DNA of 48,392 nucleotides from Pseudarthrobacter sp. NamB4 (GCF_005796185.1 NZ_VAHM01000022.1:1-48392), one strand, 5' to 3'. Shown: positions 18,579-26,921, numbered from the stretch's first letter. The notes: generated from the sequence alone by a model not told the origin. Made by a program: numbers and translations.

Positions 18579-19914
18579 AGAACGTTTTGACCTGGTCATC
18601 CGTGGCCAGCGCATCCTGACCACCGCCGGCATCGCGCCGCGTGAAGTGGGCGTCCGCGGCGGGAAGATCGTTGCCATCGAGCCGCTGGGCAACGGCCTGG
18701 CCGGCGCCGAGGTCATCGAGCTGAACGATGATGAAACCCTGATCCCAGGCCTGGTGGACACCCACGTCCACGTTAACGAGCCCGGCCGCACCGAGTGGGA
18801 GGGCTTCGCCTCCGCCACCCGTGCAGCAGCGGCCGGCGGCGTGACCACCATCATCGACATGCCGCTGAACTCCGTCCCGCCCACCACCACGGTGGAAAAC
18901 CTGAAGCTCAAGCGCGAGGTGGCCGAGGACCAGGCGTTCATCGACGTCGGATTCTGGGGCGGTGCGATCCCCGGCAACAAGGGTGACCTGCGGGCCCTGC
19001 ATGACGAAGGCGTGTTCGGCTTCAAATGCTTCCTCCTGCACTCGGGCGTGGACGAGTTCCCGCACCTGGACGCGGACGAGATGGAGGAGGACATGGCCGA
19101 GCTGAAGTCCTTCGACTCCCTCATGATCGTCCACGCCGAGGACTCCCACGCCATCGACCGTGCACCGCACCCCGGCGGTGACCACTACCAGACCTTCCTG
19201 GCGTCCCGCCCGCGCGGCGCCGAGAACAAGGCGATCGCCGAGGTCATCGAGCGCGTCCGCTGGACCGGTGCGCGTGCGCACATCCTGCACCTGTCGTCGT
19301 CGGACGCGCTGCCCATGATTGCCAGTGCAAAGCGGGACGGCGTCAAGCTCACCGTGGAGACGTGCCCGCACTACCTGACCCTGATGGCCGAGGAAATCCC
19401 GGACGGCGCCACCGCGTACAAGTGCTGCCCGCCCATCCGTGAGGCCTCCAACCGGGAGCTGCTGTGGCAGGGCCTGCTGGACGGCACCATCGACTGCATC
19501 GTCTCGGACCACTCCCCCTCCACCCTGGACCTGAAGGACCTGGAGAACGGTGATTTCGCCGTTGCCTGGGGCGGCGTCTCTTCCCTGCAGCTGGGACTGT
19601 CCCTGATCTGGAGCGAGGCACGGCACCGCGGCATTCCGTTGGAGCAGGTTGTCTCATGGATGGGCGAGAAGCCCGCAGCCCTGGCCCGCCTCACCAACAA
19701 GGGCCAGCTGGCCTTGGGCTATGACGCCGATTTCGCCATCTTCGCCCCTGATGAGGCCTTCGTGGTGGACGTGTCCAAGCTCAAGCACAAGAACCCCATC
19801 ACCCCGTACGACGGCAAGACCCTGTCAGGAGTGGTCCGCAAGACCTTCCTGCGCGGCGCCGTGGTGGACGGCCAGACCCCCACGGGCAAGCTGATCCGCC
19901 GCGGCGGCGTTTAG
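18571..19914 (+). CDS. allB: Allantoinase
   Basis: Zinc amidohydrolase of 447 residues that opens the hydantoin ring of allantoin to give allantoate. Metal ligands are visible: His65 and His67 (VDTHVHVNEPG), the lysine that is normally carboxylated (Lys152 in FGFKCFLLHSG), VHAEDS, ILHLSSSDAL and the closing aspartate in SDHSPST. The set NEPGRTEWEGF separates allantoinase from dihydroorotase and dihydropyrimidinase. AGGAGG lies seven bases before the ATG. Its place at the end of the glyoxylate operon links purine-ring catabolism to reuse of the glyoxylate that allantoin releases. Genes for allantoate and ureidoglycolate breakdown are not in the window. Confidence 0.95.
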   Translation: MSEERFDLVIRGQRILTTAGIAPREVGVRGGKIVAIEPLGNGLAGAEVIELNDDETLIPGLVDTHVHVNEPGRTEWEGFASATRAAAAGGVTTIIDMPLNSVPPTTTVENLKLKREVAEDQAFIDVGFWGGAIPGNKGDLRALHDEGVFGFKCFLLHSGVDEFPHLDADEMEEDMAELKSFDSLMIVHAEDSHAIDRAPHPGGDHYQTFLASRPRGAENKAIAEVIERVRWTGARAHILHLSSSDALPMIASAKRDGVKLTVETCPHYLTLMAEEIPDGATAYKCCPPIREASNRELLWQGLLDGTIDCIVSDHSPSTLDLKDLENGDFAVAWGGVSSLQLGLSLIWSEARHRGIPLEQVVSWMGEKPAALARLTNKGQLALGYDADFAIFAPDEAFVVDVSKLKHKNPITPYDGKTLSGVVRKTFLRGAVVDGQTPTGKLIRRGGV

Positions 19915-19923
19915 GGACGAGCC

Positions 19924-20580
19924 ATGGCAGTGGAAGCCCACCATCCGAGGGCGCCTTACCGTCCGCGGAGGGCCCCACCCAAAGCTGCCGCCCGCGGGCT
20001 GGCCGTGTGGGTGGTTCCGGCGGAAGGAACCAGCCCGGAACTCCTGCACCGCGCCGCCCAACTGGTCCTTGCCCGGGCCCTCGAAACTGCTCCGGAGGCG
20101 GAAGTCCATTGGCCTGCCGCCGGAGCCCCCATGTCCGGGGTCTCCGCCGCAGCGGAAGGAGCCGCAGACCACTCCTCTCGCACTCCTCCCGAGGCGGAGC
20201 ACCCCGGCGATAGCCAGGACGACGGCGGCACGCGCCTGCCGCCGTCGGCCGGGCCCGTCAGCCGGGTTGCCGTGGACCTTGCCGCCGAAACCGTCCTGCT
20301 GGACGGCAGCCACGTGCAGCTGACCGGCGTCGAATACAAGGTGCTGCGCTACCTGGTGACGCACCTGTCCCGCACGGTTGGCCGGGAGGAACTGCAGGAG
20401 TTCCTGGAGTCCCTGCACTTCCCCGGCGCCACCGCCCGGTCCATCGACGTGTACGTCGGCCGGATCCGGCGCAAGCTGGGCAACGCCAGGCACGCCGTGG
20501 CCACAGTGCGCGGCGGCGGATACCAGTTCATTCCCGGCCCGCACGCCAGTGTGCGCGGGCCGGCGGAATACTGCATATGA
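19924..20580 (+). CDS. Winged-helix DNA-binding protein without receiver domain
   Basis: Protein of 218 residues that begins 9 bp after the allB stop, so probably co-transcribed. The C-terminal 95 residues form an OmpR/PhoB-type winged helix: AVDLAAETVLLDGSHVQLTGVEYKVLRYL, then a recognition-helix region TARSIDVYVGRIRRKLG and the wing ATVRGGGYQFIP. The first 115 residues have a short hydrophobic strand-helix piece (GLAVWVVPAEGTSPELLHRA) and a disordered Ala/Pro/Glu stretch. There is no phospho-acceptor receiver domain. Such stand-alone proteins are known in actinobacteria, often with poorly defined targets. Here it could act on the operon, but the upstream operator-like sites look IclR-like rather than like OmpR repeats. 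Confidence 0.8.
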   Translation: MAVEAHHPRAPYRPRRAPPKAAARGLAVWVVPAEGTSPELLHRAAQLVLARALETAPEAEVHWPAAGAPMSGVSAAAEGAADHSSRTPPEAEHPGDSQDDGGTRLPPSAGPVSRVAVDLAAETVLLDGSHVQLTGVEYKVLRYLVTHLSRTVGREELQEFLESLHFPGATARSIDVYVGRIRRKLGNARHAVATVRGGGYQFIPGPHASVRGPAEYCI

Positions 20581-20660
20581 CGCCGAAGTTGTACCCGTGA
20601 GCGCGGAACCGCTTCACTAGATGCTTGGCCATTAATGACCGACCCTTCCAAAGGAACACC

Positions 20661-21140
20661 ATGAGCCCCACTCTGACCAACAGGCTGCAGCCCGGAACCG
20701 AGGCCCCTGAGTTCACCCTCAAGGACGCCCAGGGCCGGGAAACCTCCTTGGCCGACTACCGTGGCAAGAATGTCATCGTGTACTTCTACCCGAAGGCCGC
20801 CACCCCCGGCTGCACCACCGAGGCCTGCGACTTCCGCGACAGCCTGTCCTCCCTGCAGGGCAAGGGCTACGAGGTCATCGGCATCTCCCCCGACGCCCCC
20901 GAGGCCCTGGCCGGCTTCACCGGCGACTTCTCCCTGACGTTCCCGCTGCTCTCCGACCCCGACCACGCGGTGGCCCTCGTCTACGGCGCATGGGGCGAGA
21001 AGCTGGTCAAGGGCGAGATCGTCGAAGGCATCGTCCGCTCCACCGTTGTGGTGGACCCCGAAGGCAAAGTCACCCTGGCGCAGTACCAGGTCCAGGCAGA
21101 CGGCCACGTCGCAGAGCTGAAGGAAGCCCTGGGACTCTAA
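20661..21140 (+). CDS. bcp: Thioredoxin-dependent thiol peroxidase (Bcp / PrxQ)
   Basis: Peroxiredoxin of 159 residues that reduces hydrogen peroxide and organic hydroperoxides using thioredoxin. The start is the ATG at 20661, which has AAAGGAAC before it. The peroxidatic cysteine is Cys51 (PKAATPGCTTEACDFRD) and the resolving cysteine Cys56, the one-turn spacing of the PrxQ/Bcp group. The conserved arginine lies in IVRSTVVVDPEGKV. It is separated from the allantoin operon by 80 bp and ends at a strong bidirectional hairpin that it shares with the MFS gene on the other strand. Confidence 0.95.
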   Translation: MSPTLTNRLQPGTEAPEFTLKDAQGRETSLADYRGKNVIVYFYPKAATPGCTTEACDFRDSLSSLQGKGYEVIGISPDAPEALAGFTGDFSLTFPLLSDPDHAVALVYGAWGEKLVKGEIVEGIVRSTVVVDPEGKVTLAQYQVQADGHVAELKEALGL

Positions 21141-21167
21141 CGCTCCCGCACTTAACGCGGCTTTACC

Positions 21168-21198
21168 CCGGACGCTCCTGCACTGCGGGAGCGTCCGG
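21168..21198. terminator. Bidirectional hairpin between bcp and the MFS gene
   Basis: CCGGACGCTCC (21168-21178) pairs perfectly with GGAGCGTCCGG (21188-21198) around a 9-base loop. It lies between two convergent genes, 27 bases after the bcp stop and 2 bases from the end of the MFS gene, so it can end transcription from both sides. Confidence 0.75.
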
Positions 21199-21200
21199 CG

Positions 21201-22685
21201 TTAAGAGTCGTTGACCGCCGCTTTCGCCGCCTGCAGGTAGGACGCCGAAACCCTGCGGTAGACCGGGGTCAGGAAAGCCAGCAGCGCAGCCGCCACCATG
21301 ATGATCCCTGCGATCAGGAACACCAGGGCTATGCCCCGGGATGTGCCTTCACCAAGCAGCGGTGCCAGCTGGGCGGCCCCCTCGGCGGACCGTGCATAGG
21401 GAATGATCCAGAACTGGGCAATCGGCGCAATGAGGAATGCGGTGATGGGCGCAGCAGCGGACTCGAACGCCATGGCGAACCCGAACACCCGGCCCTGCCG
21501 CGGCAGGGGCACAACCTGCTGGATGACCGTCTGCTCAGCCGCTTCAACGAACGGCACCAGGACCAGGTAAAGCCAAATGCCCGCAACATAGAGCCAGGCC
21601 CACTCCCGGATGGTGAACACGGCACCGAGGAACCCCATTGCCACCACCGCGAGAAGCAGGCTGCGCAGCGGGTTGGCGCCAAGTCCGAACTTGCCGATCA
21701 GCGCACCGCCGATGATGAACCCGGTGGAGCCCAGCGCGAAGACGGCTCCCCACAGCTCCACGGGGAACATCTCCAGGCCGTAAGGGTCCATCAAGGCCAT
21801 ATAGACGCCGCCAATGAAGTTATTGAACGTAGAGAACAGGATCAGTGCGAACAATCCCGTGACCGCCAGGACCGCGGCGAAAGAGCCGCGCAGGTCGAAA
21901 CCGCCGTGCGCATCCGTGGCCGCAACCCGGATCTCCTCCGGCATGCGCAGCGTCAGCAGGTGCGCGAAAGCCAAAGCCGTCAGCACCACTGCCACGGCCA
22001 CGGTCCAGCCCATGCCCAGGAGCCCAACCGAAAGCCCGGAAAGCACTGACGTGACGATGAACGCCAGCCCCTGCACCATGCCCACGAGGCCGTTGGCGTT
22101 GGCACGCCGGTCAGGCTCGATGAGGATGGTCACCGTGGTGGAGAGCGCGACGTTGCGCATGTTCTCCACCACCGCACCGATCAGGATGATCATGGTGAAG
22201 ATCCAGAACCAGGGCTGCGTCAGGTCCAGCAGCCGTGGGGTGGGTGTCAGCAGGAACATGGCTCCGGACAGGACGAACATCACCAGGGTGAAGCCGGCAG
22301 CGAAGCGCATCACGGTGAGCTTCCGGTAGCGGTCCACGAAAGTGCCGAAGCTGATGCTGGAAAGGGCGATCAGCAGCATGTACGCCCCGCCCACCACACC
22401 GGTGGCAATGACGTTGCGCGTCTCCAGGTACACCCAAAAGGTCAGGGCAAACCACAGGTAGCTGGTGGTGATGTTGGCGACGGCGGTGTTCACCAGGATC
22501 CCGGTGAACGTGCGGAACCGCTGCGCAGGACTGCGCAGGGAGGTGTCGACGGCGCCAGGATCCGTAAGGCGCGGAGCGTCACCGTCCCCGCCTGGTGCGG
22601 AGGTGGCGGCAACGTCCTCGCGAAGGCGCTCCCCGCCGTCGGAGGCCGAAGCCGCCCGCTGCCGGGCGGGTTCCTGCTCGGTCAT
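21201..22685 (-). CDS. MFS transporter, exporter type
   Basis: Major facilitator protein of 494 residues with about 12 membrane helices and a 60-residue hydrophilic, charged N-terminus before the first helix (FTGILVNTAVANITTSYLWFALTFWVYLETRN). The helix 2-3 loop has the short GTFVDRYRK form of the MFS motif. Overall it resembles the large group of MFS_1/MFS_3 drug-export-type proteins in actinobacteria, often left without a substrate. It is convergent with bcp and divergent from the small unknown gene at 22781, and nothing nearby indicates its cargo. Confidence 0.85.
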   Translation of the reverse strand: MTEQEPARQRAASASDGGERLREDVAATSAPGGDGDAPRLTDPGAVDTSLRSPAQRFRTFTGILVNTAVANITTSYLWFALTFWVYLETRNVIATGVVGGAYMLLIALSSISFGTFVDRYRKLTVMRFAAGFTLVMFVLSGAMFLLTPTPRLLDLTQPWFWIFTMIILIGAVVENMRNVALSTTVTILIEPDRRANANGLVGMVQGLAFIVTSVLSGLSVGLLGMGWTVAVAVVLTALAFAHLLTLRMPEEIRVAATDAHGGFDLRGSFAAVLAVTGLFALILFSTFNNFIGGVYMALMDPYGLEMFPVELWGAVFALGSTGFIIGGALIGKFGLGANPLRSLLLAVVAMGFLGAVFTIREWAWLYVAGIWLYLVLVPFVEAAEQTVIQQVVPLPRQGRVFGFAMAFESAAAPITAFLIAPIAQFWIIPYARSAEGAAQLAPLLGEGTSRGIALVFLIAGIIMVAAALLAFLTPVYRRVSASYLQAAKAAVNDS

Positions 22686-22780
22686 GCGTCCCAGTGTAGT
22701 GACGGCCAGCGCGGGCTGACAGGGTGGAAACTAAGCTCGTAGGAGCACTCCAACTCCCAGGAACCGCGAGAGGACAAGCC

Positions 22781-23245
22781 ATGGCCGACGAGACCGCAGA
22801 AGAAGCAATTTCCAGGGTGGCCGCGGAGTACGAAGAGAACTACGGCGCCAACCGGGAACGCTTCGCAGCAGAGTTCTGGTACGAAGTTGATCCGCGGCTC
22901 ATGCGGCTGTTGGCACCGATGACCAGGATCGGCGATGACACCACGGTAGAGCTCACCGTGGTGGTTGGCGGAACCACGATCTCCGGCTCGGTGGTGTCCG
23001 CGCGTGCATGGGCGCAGCGGCAGAATGACCAGGTCCGGATCGGCAGCCCGGCCATCGCCGAGGTCTTCGACACGTTGGATGCCCAGGCGGTAGAACCCGG
23101 CCCTCTGCCGGTAAGCCAAAACCGCTACATCCATTTTTTGGAGCCGGTGCTGCTTTCAGGAGGAACCCGTGTACGCGTTCCGGCAACCAGGGTTGACCTC
23201 GGCAAGGTCGCAGCATGGAGCATCGGACGGATTCCGGGCGAGTAA
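22781..23245 (+). CDS. Conserved small protein of unknown function
   Basis: Soluble protein of 154 residues. I place the start at the ATG at 22781, which has AGAGGACAA upstream. An acidic, helical first 45 residues (ETAEEAISRVAAEYEENYG...) lead to a beta-strand region TTVELTVVVGGTTISGSVVSARAWAQ and a later strand-rich part ending TRVRVPATRVDLGKVAAWSIGRIPG. I do not recognise the family with confidence. The strand pattern (a hydrophobic TV-x-V-x-G-T-x-I-S-G core) loosely recalls the GvpU gas-vesicle accessory proteins, but there are no gas-vesicle genes here. It is followed by the acetyltransferase gene 40 bp downstream. Confidence 0.65.
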   Translation: MADETAEEAISRVAAEYEENYGANRERFAAEFWYEVDPRLMRLLAPMTRIGDDTTVELTVVVGGTTISGSVVSARAWAQRQNDQVRIGSPAIAEVFDTLDAQAVEPGPLPVSQNRYIHFLEPVLLSGGTRVRVPATRVDLGKVAAWSIGRIPGE

Positions 23246-23285
23246 GGTCATTGCCGGTTCCCGCCGCCCCTGACAGGATGGCCTC

Positions 23286-23861
23286 ATGGCGATAGAGGTC
23301 CGCCCGGCAGCCCTGTTCGAGGACGTCAGGATAATCCTTGGCCCCAAGCGGCCGGACGCCACCGTGTGCTGGTGCCTGAGCTACCGCATCCCGTCAAAAC
23401 AGAACCAGGCGCTGCGGGGAACGGAGCGGGCGGAGCTTGTGAGGAAATTGGTGGCACAGGATCCCCCGCCGGGGGTGTTGGCGTACGACGGCGGTGAGCC
23501 AGTGGGGTGGGCAGCGGTCCACCCGCGCGCCGGCACAAGTTTCGCCGGGAACCGGAAGATCCCGCACGTGGACAGCCGGGACGTGTGGTCAGTGTGGTGT
23601 ATCCGGGTGCGCCCCGGACACCGTGGCCGGGGGATTTCACACGATTTGCTGGCGGGCGCCGTCGATATGGCCCGCAGTTATGGAGCGCCGGCCATCGAGG
23701 GCTACCCGGTAGACAACGGCGGGCGGAAAGTCGACCTCACCATGGCCTATGTGGGCACCCGAAAGCTCTTTGAAGACGCAGGCTTCACCAAGGCTGCAGA
23801 TACCGATTCTGTGCTCAACGGCTTTCCGCGGGTGCTGATGCGCCTGGACCTGCGCGCCTGA
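23286..23861 (+). CDS. GNAT-family N-acetyltransferase
   Basis: Predicted acetyl-CoA-dependent acetyltransferase of 191 residues. The acetyl-CoA-binding motif A is visible as WCIRVRPGHRGRGISHDLLAGAVDMARSYGAPAIEGYPVD, with the R/Q-x-x-G-x-G/R core. A downstream GTRKLFEDAGFTKAA matches the usual C-terminal strand-helix region. The N-terminus has an unusual CWCLSYRIPSKQNQALRG stretch found in a subgroup of these proteins. The substrate is unknown. It is encoded on the same strand as the small unknown protein and is followed by a remnant of a secreted-protein gene. Confidence 0.85.
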   Translation: MAIEVRPAALFEDVRIILGPKRPDATVCWCLSYRIPSKQNQALRGTERAELVRKLVAQDPPPGVLAYDGGEPVGWAAVHPRAGTSFAGNRKIPHVDSRDVWSVWCIRVRPGHRGRGISHDLLAGAVDMARSYGAPAIEGYPVDNGGRKVDLTMAYVGTRKLFEDAGFTKAADTDSVLNGFPRVLMRLDLRA

Positions 23862-23865
23862 ACGA

Positions 23866-24060
23866 ACAGCACCGTCCTCGATCCCATCGAGCGCGCGGGC
23901 GAATTCTTCTGGAAAGCCGGAAATCCGCGGCGTAACAGGGACGTCCATCACCACTGCTGTTCCCGGCGCAGGCAACCTCCTGTGCACCGTGGCAGGGCTG
24001 CTGGATGGCAACGGCACGAGTGGCCTGGCAAACCTGCTGAACCGCGTGCTCGGCCTCTAG
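23866..24060 (+). pseudogene. C-terminal remnant of a small secreted protein
   Basis: An open frame without a start codon reads ...ITTAVPGAGNLLCTVAGLL... and ends LANLLNRVLGL before a TAG at 24058-24060. This is the characteristic C-terminus of a family of small exported actinobacterial proteins of unknown function (VPGAGNLLC-x-VAGLLD-x-n-LLN-x-x-LGL). The signal peptide and first two thirds are missing, and the frame abuts the acetyltransferase stop, so I read it as a deletion remnant. A good terminator follows. Confidence 0.45.
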
Positions 24061-24087
24061 CCTTCCGTCAGCACACCACTGACGTCG

Positions 24088-24130
24088 AAAAAACTGTGAG
24101 CGGTCCTCCCGGATCGTTCACAGTCTTTTT
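24088..24130. terminator. Rho-independent terminator, works both ways
   Basis: A 14-bp stem (24093-24106 with 24111-24124, two G-U pairs) closes the tetraloop TCCC. It is preceded by six A and followed by C and five T, so it can terminate in both directions. It closes the acetyltransferase and remnant unit. Confidence 0.85.
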
Positions 24131-24318
24131 CCGTTCCAATGGACGATCAGGGTTTCCTCCACCAGCGGCCGGGCCAGTCCTCGTCGATGGCCCACAGGGC
24201 CAGAAGCAGCGCGTCAACGGTCATAAGTCCCGCGATAAGGTAGGCCCACCCTGTGTACCAAGCACTGCAATCTCCTGACTGTATCCCCCAGCCGCTCGAA
24301 TGCTCCTAAGTGTGGCAC

Positions 24319-24633
24319 TTAATGTGCCAGTACGGAACGTCCTCCGTCCGCAGCCCTGAACAGGGCCTCCAGCCTGTTGTGGGCTTCTGTCTCCAGTTTG
24401 AGCCTCCGGGTGAGCCTTTCCACCTGCTGGGACATTTCCGCCCCAACGGGAAGCCGGTCCCCGGGCCAGCTCCACACTTCCCTCGATTCCGCCAGAGCCG
24501 CCGCCAACGCCTTCGCCGCAGCGCGCACTTTGCGCCTGTGGAAGTAGACGCGCAGCAATGCCTGGCCCTTGGCCTGGGCCGCACCGGCGGCAGCCTTGGC
24601 CGCCGCCTGTTCCTTGATCGCAAAATTTCCCAT
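24319..24633 (-). CDS. Hypothetical small helical protein
   Basis: Possible gene for a 104-residue protein, starting at an ATG with GGGGA seven bases before it. The sequence is rich in Ala, Lys, Arg and Glu and should be largely helical: IKEQAAAKAAAGAAQAKGQALLRVYFHRRKVRAA, then MSQQVERLTRRLKLETEAHNRLEALF, which has coiled-coil heptads. I know no function. Its frame lies against the IS3 stub and inside the decayed zone, so it could be a real small gene or part of a lost element. A short hairpin (TGGCAC/GTGCCA) overlaps its stop codon. Confidence is low because the opposite strand also has an open frame here. Confidence 0.35.
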   Translation of the reverse strand: MGNFAIKEQAAAKAAAGAAQAKGQALLRVYFHRRKVRAAAKALAAALAESREVWSWPGDRLPVGAEMSQQVERLTRRLKLETEAHNRLEALFRAADGGRSVLAH

Positions 24634-24780
24634 GGCTTCCCCGCCTTCCCGCAAGCCGTCCAGTTCGGCTTGGATCGCCGTCGACCGCTATGCCTGAAGC
24701 TGCTGCTTTCTTCGAGTGTCCACGGTGTACCTCAAGCTCAGGGCAAGCGGGTCTTAGGATTTCCACAAGATCAACCATCG

Positions 24781-25110
24781 GGCCGAACCGCGGATCGAGG
24801 CTCCCGGTTCCGGTCTCGCCGCTTCATCGAATCGCTCCGGCACCAGGGGCTCACCGGATCGATGGGCAGGGTCGGCGCGTGCGCGGACAACGCCGCAATG
24901 GAGTCCTTCTTCTCGCTGCTGCAGAAGAACGTCCTGGACCGTCAGCGGTGGCTCACCAGACAGGACCTCCCACTGGCCATCACGACCTGGATCGACCGGA
25001 CCTACCACCGCCGGCGACGGCAAAGACGGCTCGGCAAACTCACGCCCGTCGAATATGAAACAATCAACCGGACCGCGCTCACAGCGGCCGCCCAAGACCC
25101 GAGTCAACAA
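24781..25110 (+). pseudogene. IS3-family transposase, C-terminal fragment
   Basis: The readable part is the end of the DDE integrase core of an IS3-type OrfB. It starts with TADRGSRFRSRRFIESLRHQGL, which contains the second catalytic aspartate. It continues with GSMGRVGACADNAAMESFFSLLQKN, which contains the glutamate, and ends with RTYHRRRRQRRLGKLTPVEYE. The first catalytic aspartate, the HTH and OrfA are all missing, and upstream codons do not resemble the family. Similarity fades at about 25075, although the frame stays open to 25224. It is a dead fragment and cannot mobilise itself. It marks the left part of the 24-28.6 kb accessory zone. Confidence 0.75.
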
Positions 25111-25297
25111 AAGCCGGGCAGTCCCTGTCCGGGTCTGGACCATCTCGTTAGAGGGCAGGGGTGCTGGGCGAAGGCGGCAGGGGATTGGCGTGGGGGCAAC
25201 CGAGGAACCTATTTGGGAACGTAGGGGGCGTATTGCTCCAGTGTCCGGTGAGTACGGCCACATCAGAACTTGTCGTGTTGCCGCGGGTTTTTGACTG
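25111..25297. other. Gap between IS3 fragment and lipoprotein remnant
   Basis: The stretch to about 25160 probably contains the lost right end of the IS3 element. I see no gene in the rest. With the following region to 25893 it is visibly richer in A and T than the flanking chromosome. Confidence 0.3.
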
Positions 25298-25665
25298 TCA
25301 GGTCCGTCCGGGCGCCTGGTCTGGTTTCTGTGCTGCTGAGGACAGTCGGGGTGTCCTGAGATTCACCTTCCCCTGTGCTGGAATGCTCGTGCGCAGTTCA
25401 TAGTCGCGGTCTCCTATGACAAGATCGACGTTTTCGTCGGTCTTGTTGAAGATCCTTCCCAGTATCCGGCCCTGCTCGTTTCGGCCCAGCGACAATGAAT
25501 CTGCTGCGCGGTTCAAAACCGGCGAAGTCTTTGTTTGACCCAACTGCTATCGCATGGTGGTCCTCGCCAGGAGGGGGCGTGCACCCCGCTGAAAGCAGTA
25601 AAGCATTACATGCTGCCAGCGTTGCCGTGAGTACAGGTCTTTCGTCGTCCCTCTGATGTCCTTCC
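25298..25665 (-). pseudogene. Probable frameshifted lipoprotein
   Basis: Two overlapping minus-strand frames each hold half of what looks like one protein. The first gives a hydrophobic export signal with a lipobox-like end, LAACNALLLSAGC (Cys at 25581-25583), followed by TPPPGEDHHAIAVG. At about 25535-25545 the sense continues in another frame as QTKTSPVLNRAADSLSLGRN and ends IPAQGKVNLRTPRLSS..., a plausible mature domain. No standard start codon with a ribosome binding site precedes the signal region. I infer a lipoprotein gene broken by one indel and a damaged 5' end; it could instead be chance open frames in AT-richer DNA. Confidence 0.3.
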
Positions 25666-25893
25666 GGGCGTAATGATGGCTCTGAGGGTCGTGCAAATTT
25701 TGCTGAAGGAAACTTCCCCATCAGCTCGGCCGAAGCGGACAACGTGTACTAATGCGCTGACAGCACCAACGATGGGCGTACCGGCAGCAAGGTCGAAGGG
25801 TACCTGAAGGAGCCTTACCGAATTGCAAACTGTCAGGTTTAGCGACTCCCGCCGAATGTAAGCTAGTTTCTTTCCGTAAGGGGAGTTAGATGA
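25666..25893. other. AT-richer stretch without a gene
   Basis: No convincing reading frame, hairpin or repeat is visible here. Base composition differs from the neighbouring conserved genes, consistent with transferred or decaying DNA. Confidence 0.3.
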
Positions 25894-26175
25894 TTAGACC
25901 AGGCTGGGGCGGCTGGTGAGGATGTAGTCCACGGCGGCGGGGCCGGTCATTCGTAGTCCCGGCCGGAGGTAGCGGCTGGTGCTGCCGGTTCGCTCGTGAA
26001 CCCCCATTTTTGACATCGCAGCCCAGAACGATGTGCACGAAGCGGGTTGTTGCCGGTGGAGGAAGCACCAGCTGAGGTACAGCCCATACAGCTCGTCCTC
26101 TTTGATCCTGTGATCGCACAACGTGTCAGCGGCAATGCAGTCCTGAACGAAACGCGCGTAATCCGATGTTTCCAT
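25894..26175 (-). CDS. Small conserved hypothetical protein
   Basis: Protein of 93 residues, METSDYARFVQDCIAAD..., starting at an ATG. It contains a compact helical pattern: DELYGLYLSWCFLHRQQPASCTSFWAAM, then a loop and LRMTGPAAVDYILTSRP. This layout (D/E-L-Y-x-x-Y-x-x-W, F-W-x-A-M, a basic/Gly loop, G-P-A-A-x-D-Y-I) resembles small proteins of arthrobacters that are annotated without function. It also recalls the winged-helix ends of phage primases. No catalytic motif is present. It is encoded 68 bp downstream of the TetR gene on the same strand, in the decayed zone, and appears intact. Confidence 0.55.
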   Translation of the reverse strand: METSDYARFVQDCIAADTLCDHRIKEDELYGLYLSWCFLHRQQPASCTSFWAAMSKMGVHERTGSTSRYLRPGLRMTGPAAVDYILTSRPSLV

Positions 26176-26243
26176 TTGTGATCGTTCCCTGCTTTCTGTC
26201 GCTTGAATTTTCTAGGTTCACCTGCAACGGCCTTGGTGCGGCC

Positions 26244-26921
26244 TTAAAAAATATGTCCTTCCGCCCGGGCGGGGGCCAGAGGTGTGGGGGCGCGGGCAGC
26301 GCCGCCATGTGCGGAGATCAGGGACGCGGCCATGTGTTTGGCCAGCACGGCAGCTTCCTGGTCGCCTTCGACCGCCGAGATGATGGAGCCTTTGGTGAGG
26401 ATGTGGCAGGACCGGGCAAATTCGTCCGGCCGGTCAAGGCAGGCCTCTTTAGCCAGCGCCTTGATGAAAACCCTGACCTTGGCCAGGTAATCCACGGAGG
26501 CCTCGCCTGCTGGATGGTTGACTCCCATTTCAAGCATGGTGCTTACGAAAGCGCAGGCCTGAAAACCCTCTTGGCGGAACCATCCGTCCAGAACATCGAA
26601 AATGGCCAGCAACCGCCCGGTCGGGTTATCAGCGCGCCGGCTGGTTTCGGCGATGATTCCTTCCAGGGTCTGGTCCTGGTGGCAACGCGCCAGGAATTCG
26701 AGGACCAGATCGTCCTTGGAGGCGAAGTGGCCGTAGAACGTTGCTTTGGCCACTCCCGCCCGGGAAATCAGCTCAGCTATGCCCACATCGCGGATGCCGC
26801 GCTCAGCGAACAACTCGCACGCGGCATCAATGATGCGTTGCCGCGCGCCAACAGGAGCGCACCCGGAACGGGCAGAAACAGCAACTGTTCCAGCTACAGG
26901 GCCTTGGATGTCGTTCATCAC
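26244..26921 (-). CDS. TetR/AcrR-family transcriptional regulator
   Basis: Repressor-type regulator of 225 residues. The N-terminal HTH is clear: ARQRIIDAACELFAERGIRDVGIAELISRAGVAKATFYGHFASKDDLV. A helical ligand-binding domain follows, with a cysteine-containing FARSCHILTKGSI stretch. A perfect 16-bp palindrome lies 21 bp upstream of the start and is its probable own operator. TetR proteins usually control an adjacent or divergent efflux or enzyme gene. Here the divergent side is occupied by a broken IS5 transposase, so the original target appears to be lost. The small protein at 25894-26175 might be co-transcribed. Confidence 0.88.
   Translation of the reverse strand: MMNDIQGPVAGTVAVSARSGCAPVGARQRIIDAACELFAERGIRDVGIAELISRAGVAKATFYGHFASKDDLVLEFLARCHQDQTLEGIIAETSRRADNPTGRLLAIFDVLDGWFRQEGFQACAFVSTMLEMGVNHPAGEASVDYLAKVRVFIKALAKEACLDRPDEFARSCHILTKGSIISAVEGDQEAAVLAKHMAASLISAHGGAARAPTPLAPARAEGHIF

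Noticed and set aside
22781..23245. Assignment of the small protein as gas-vesicle GvpU
   Set aside because: The likeness is limited to a short strand pattern and no other gas-vesicle gene is present.
24310..24780. Plus-strand open frame joined to the IS3 fragment as one 304-residue protein
   Set aside because: Only the codons from about 24781 resemble a transposase; the upstream part is the complement of another possible small gene.
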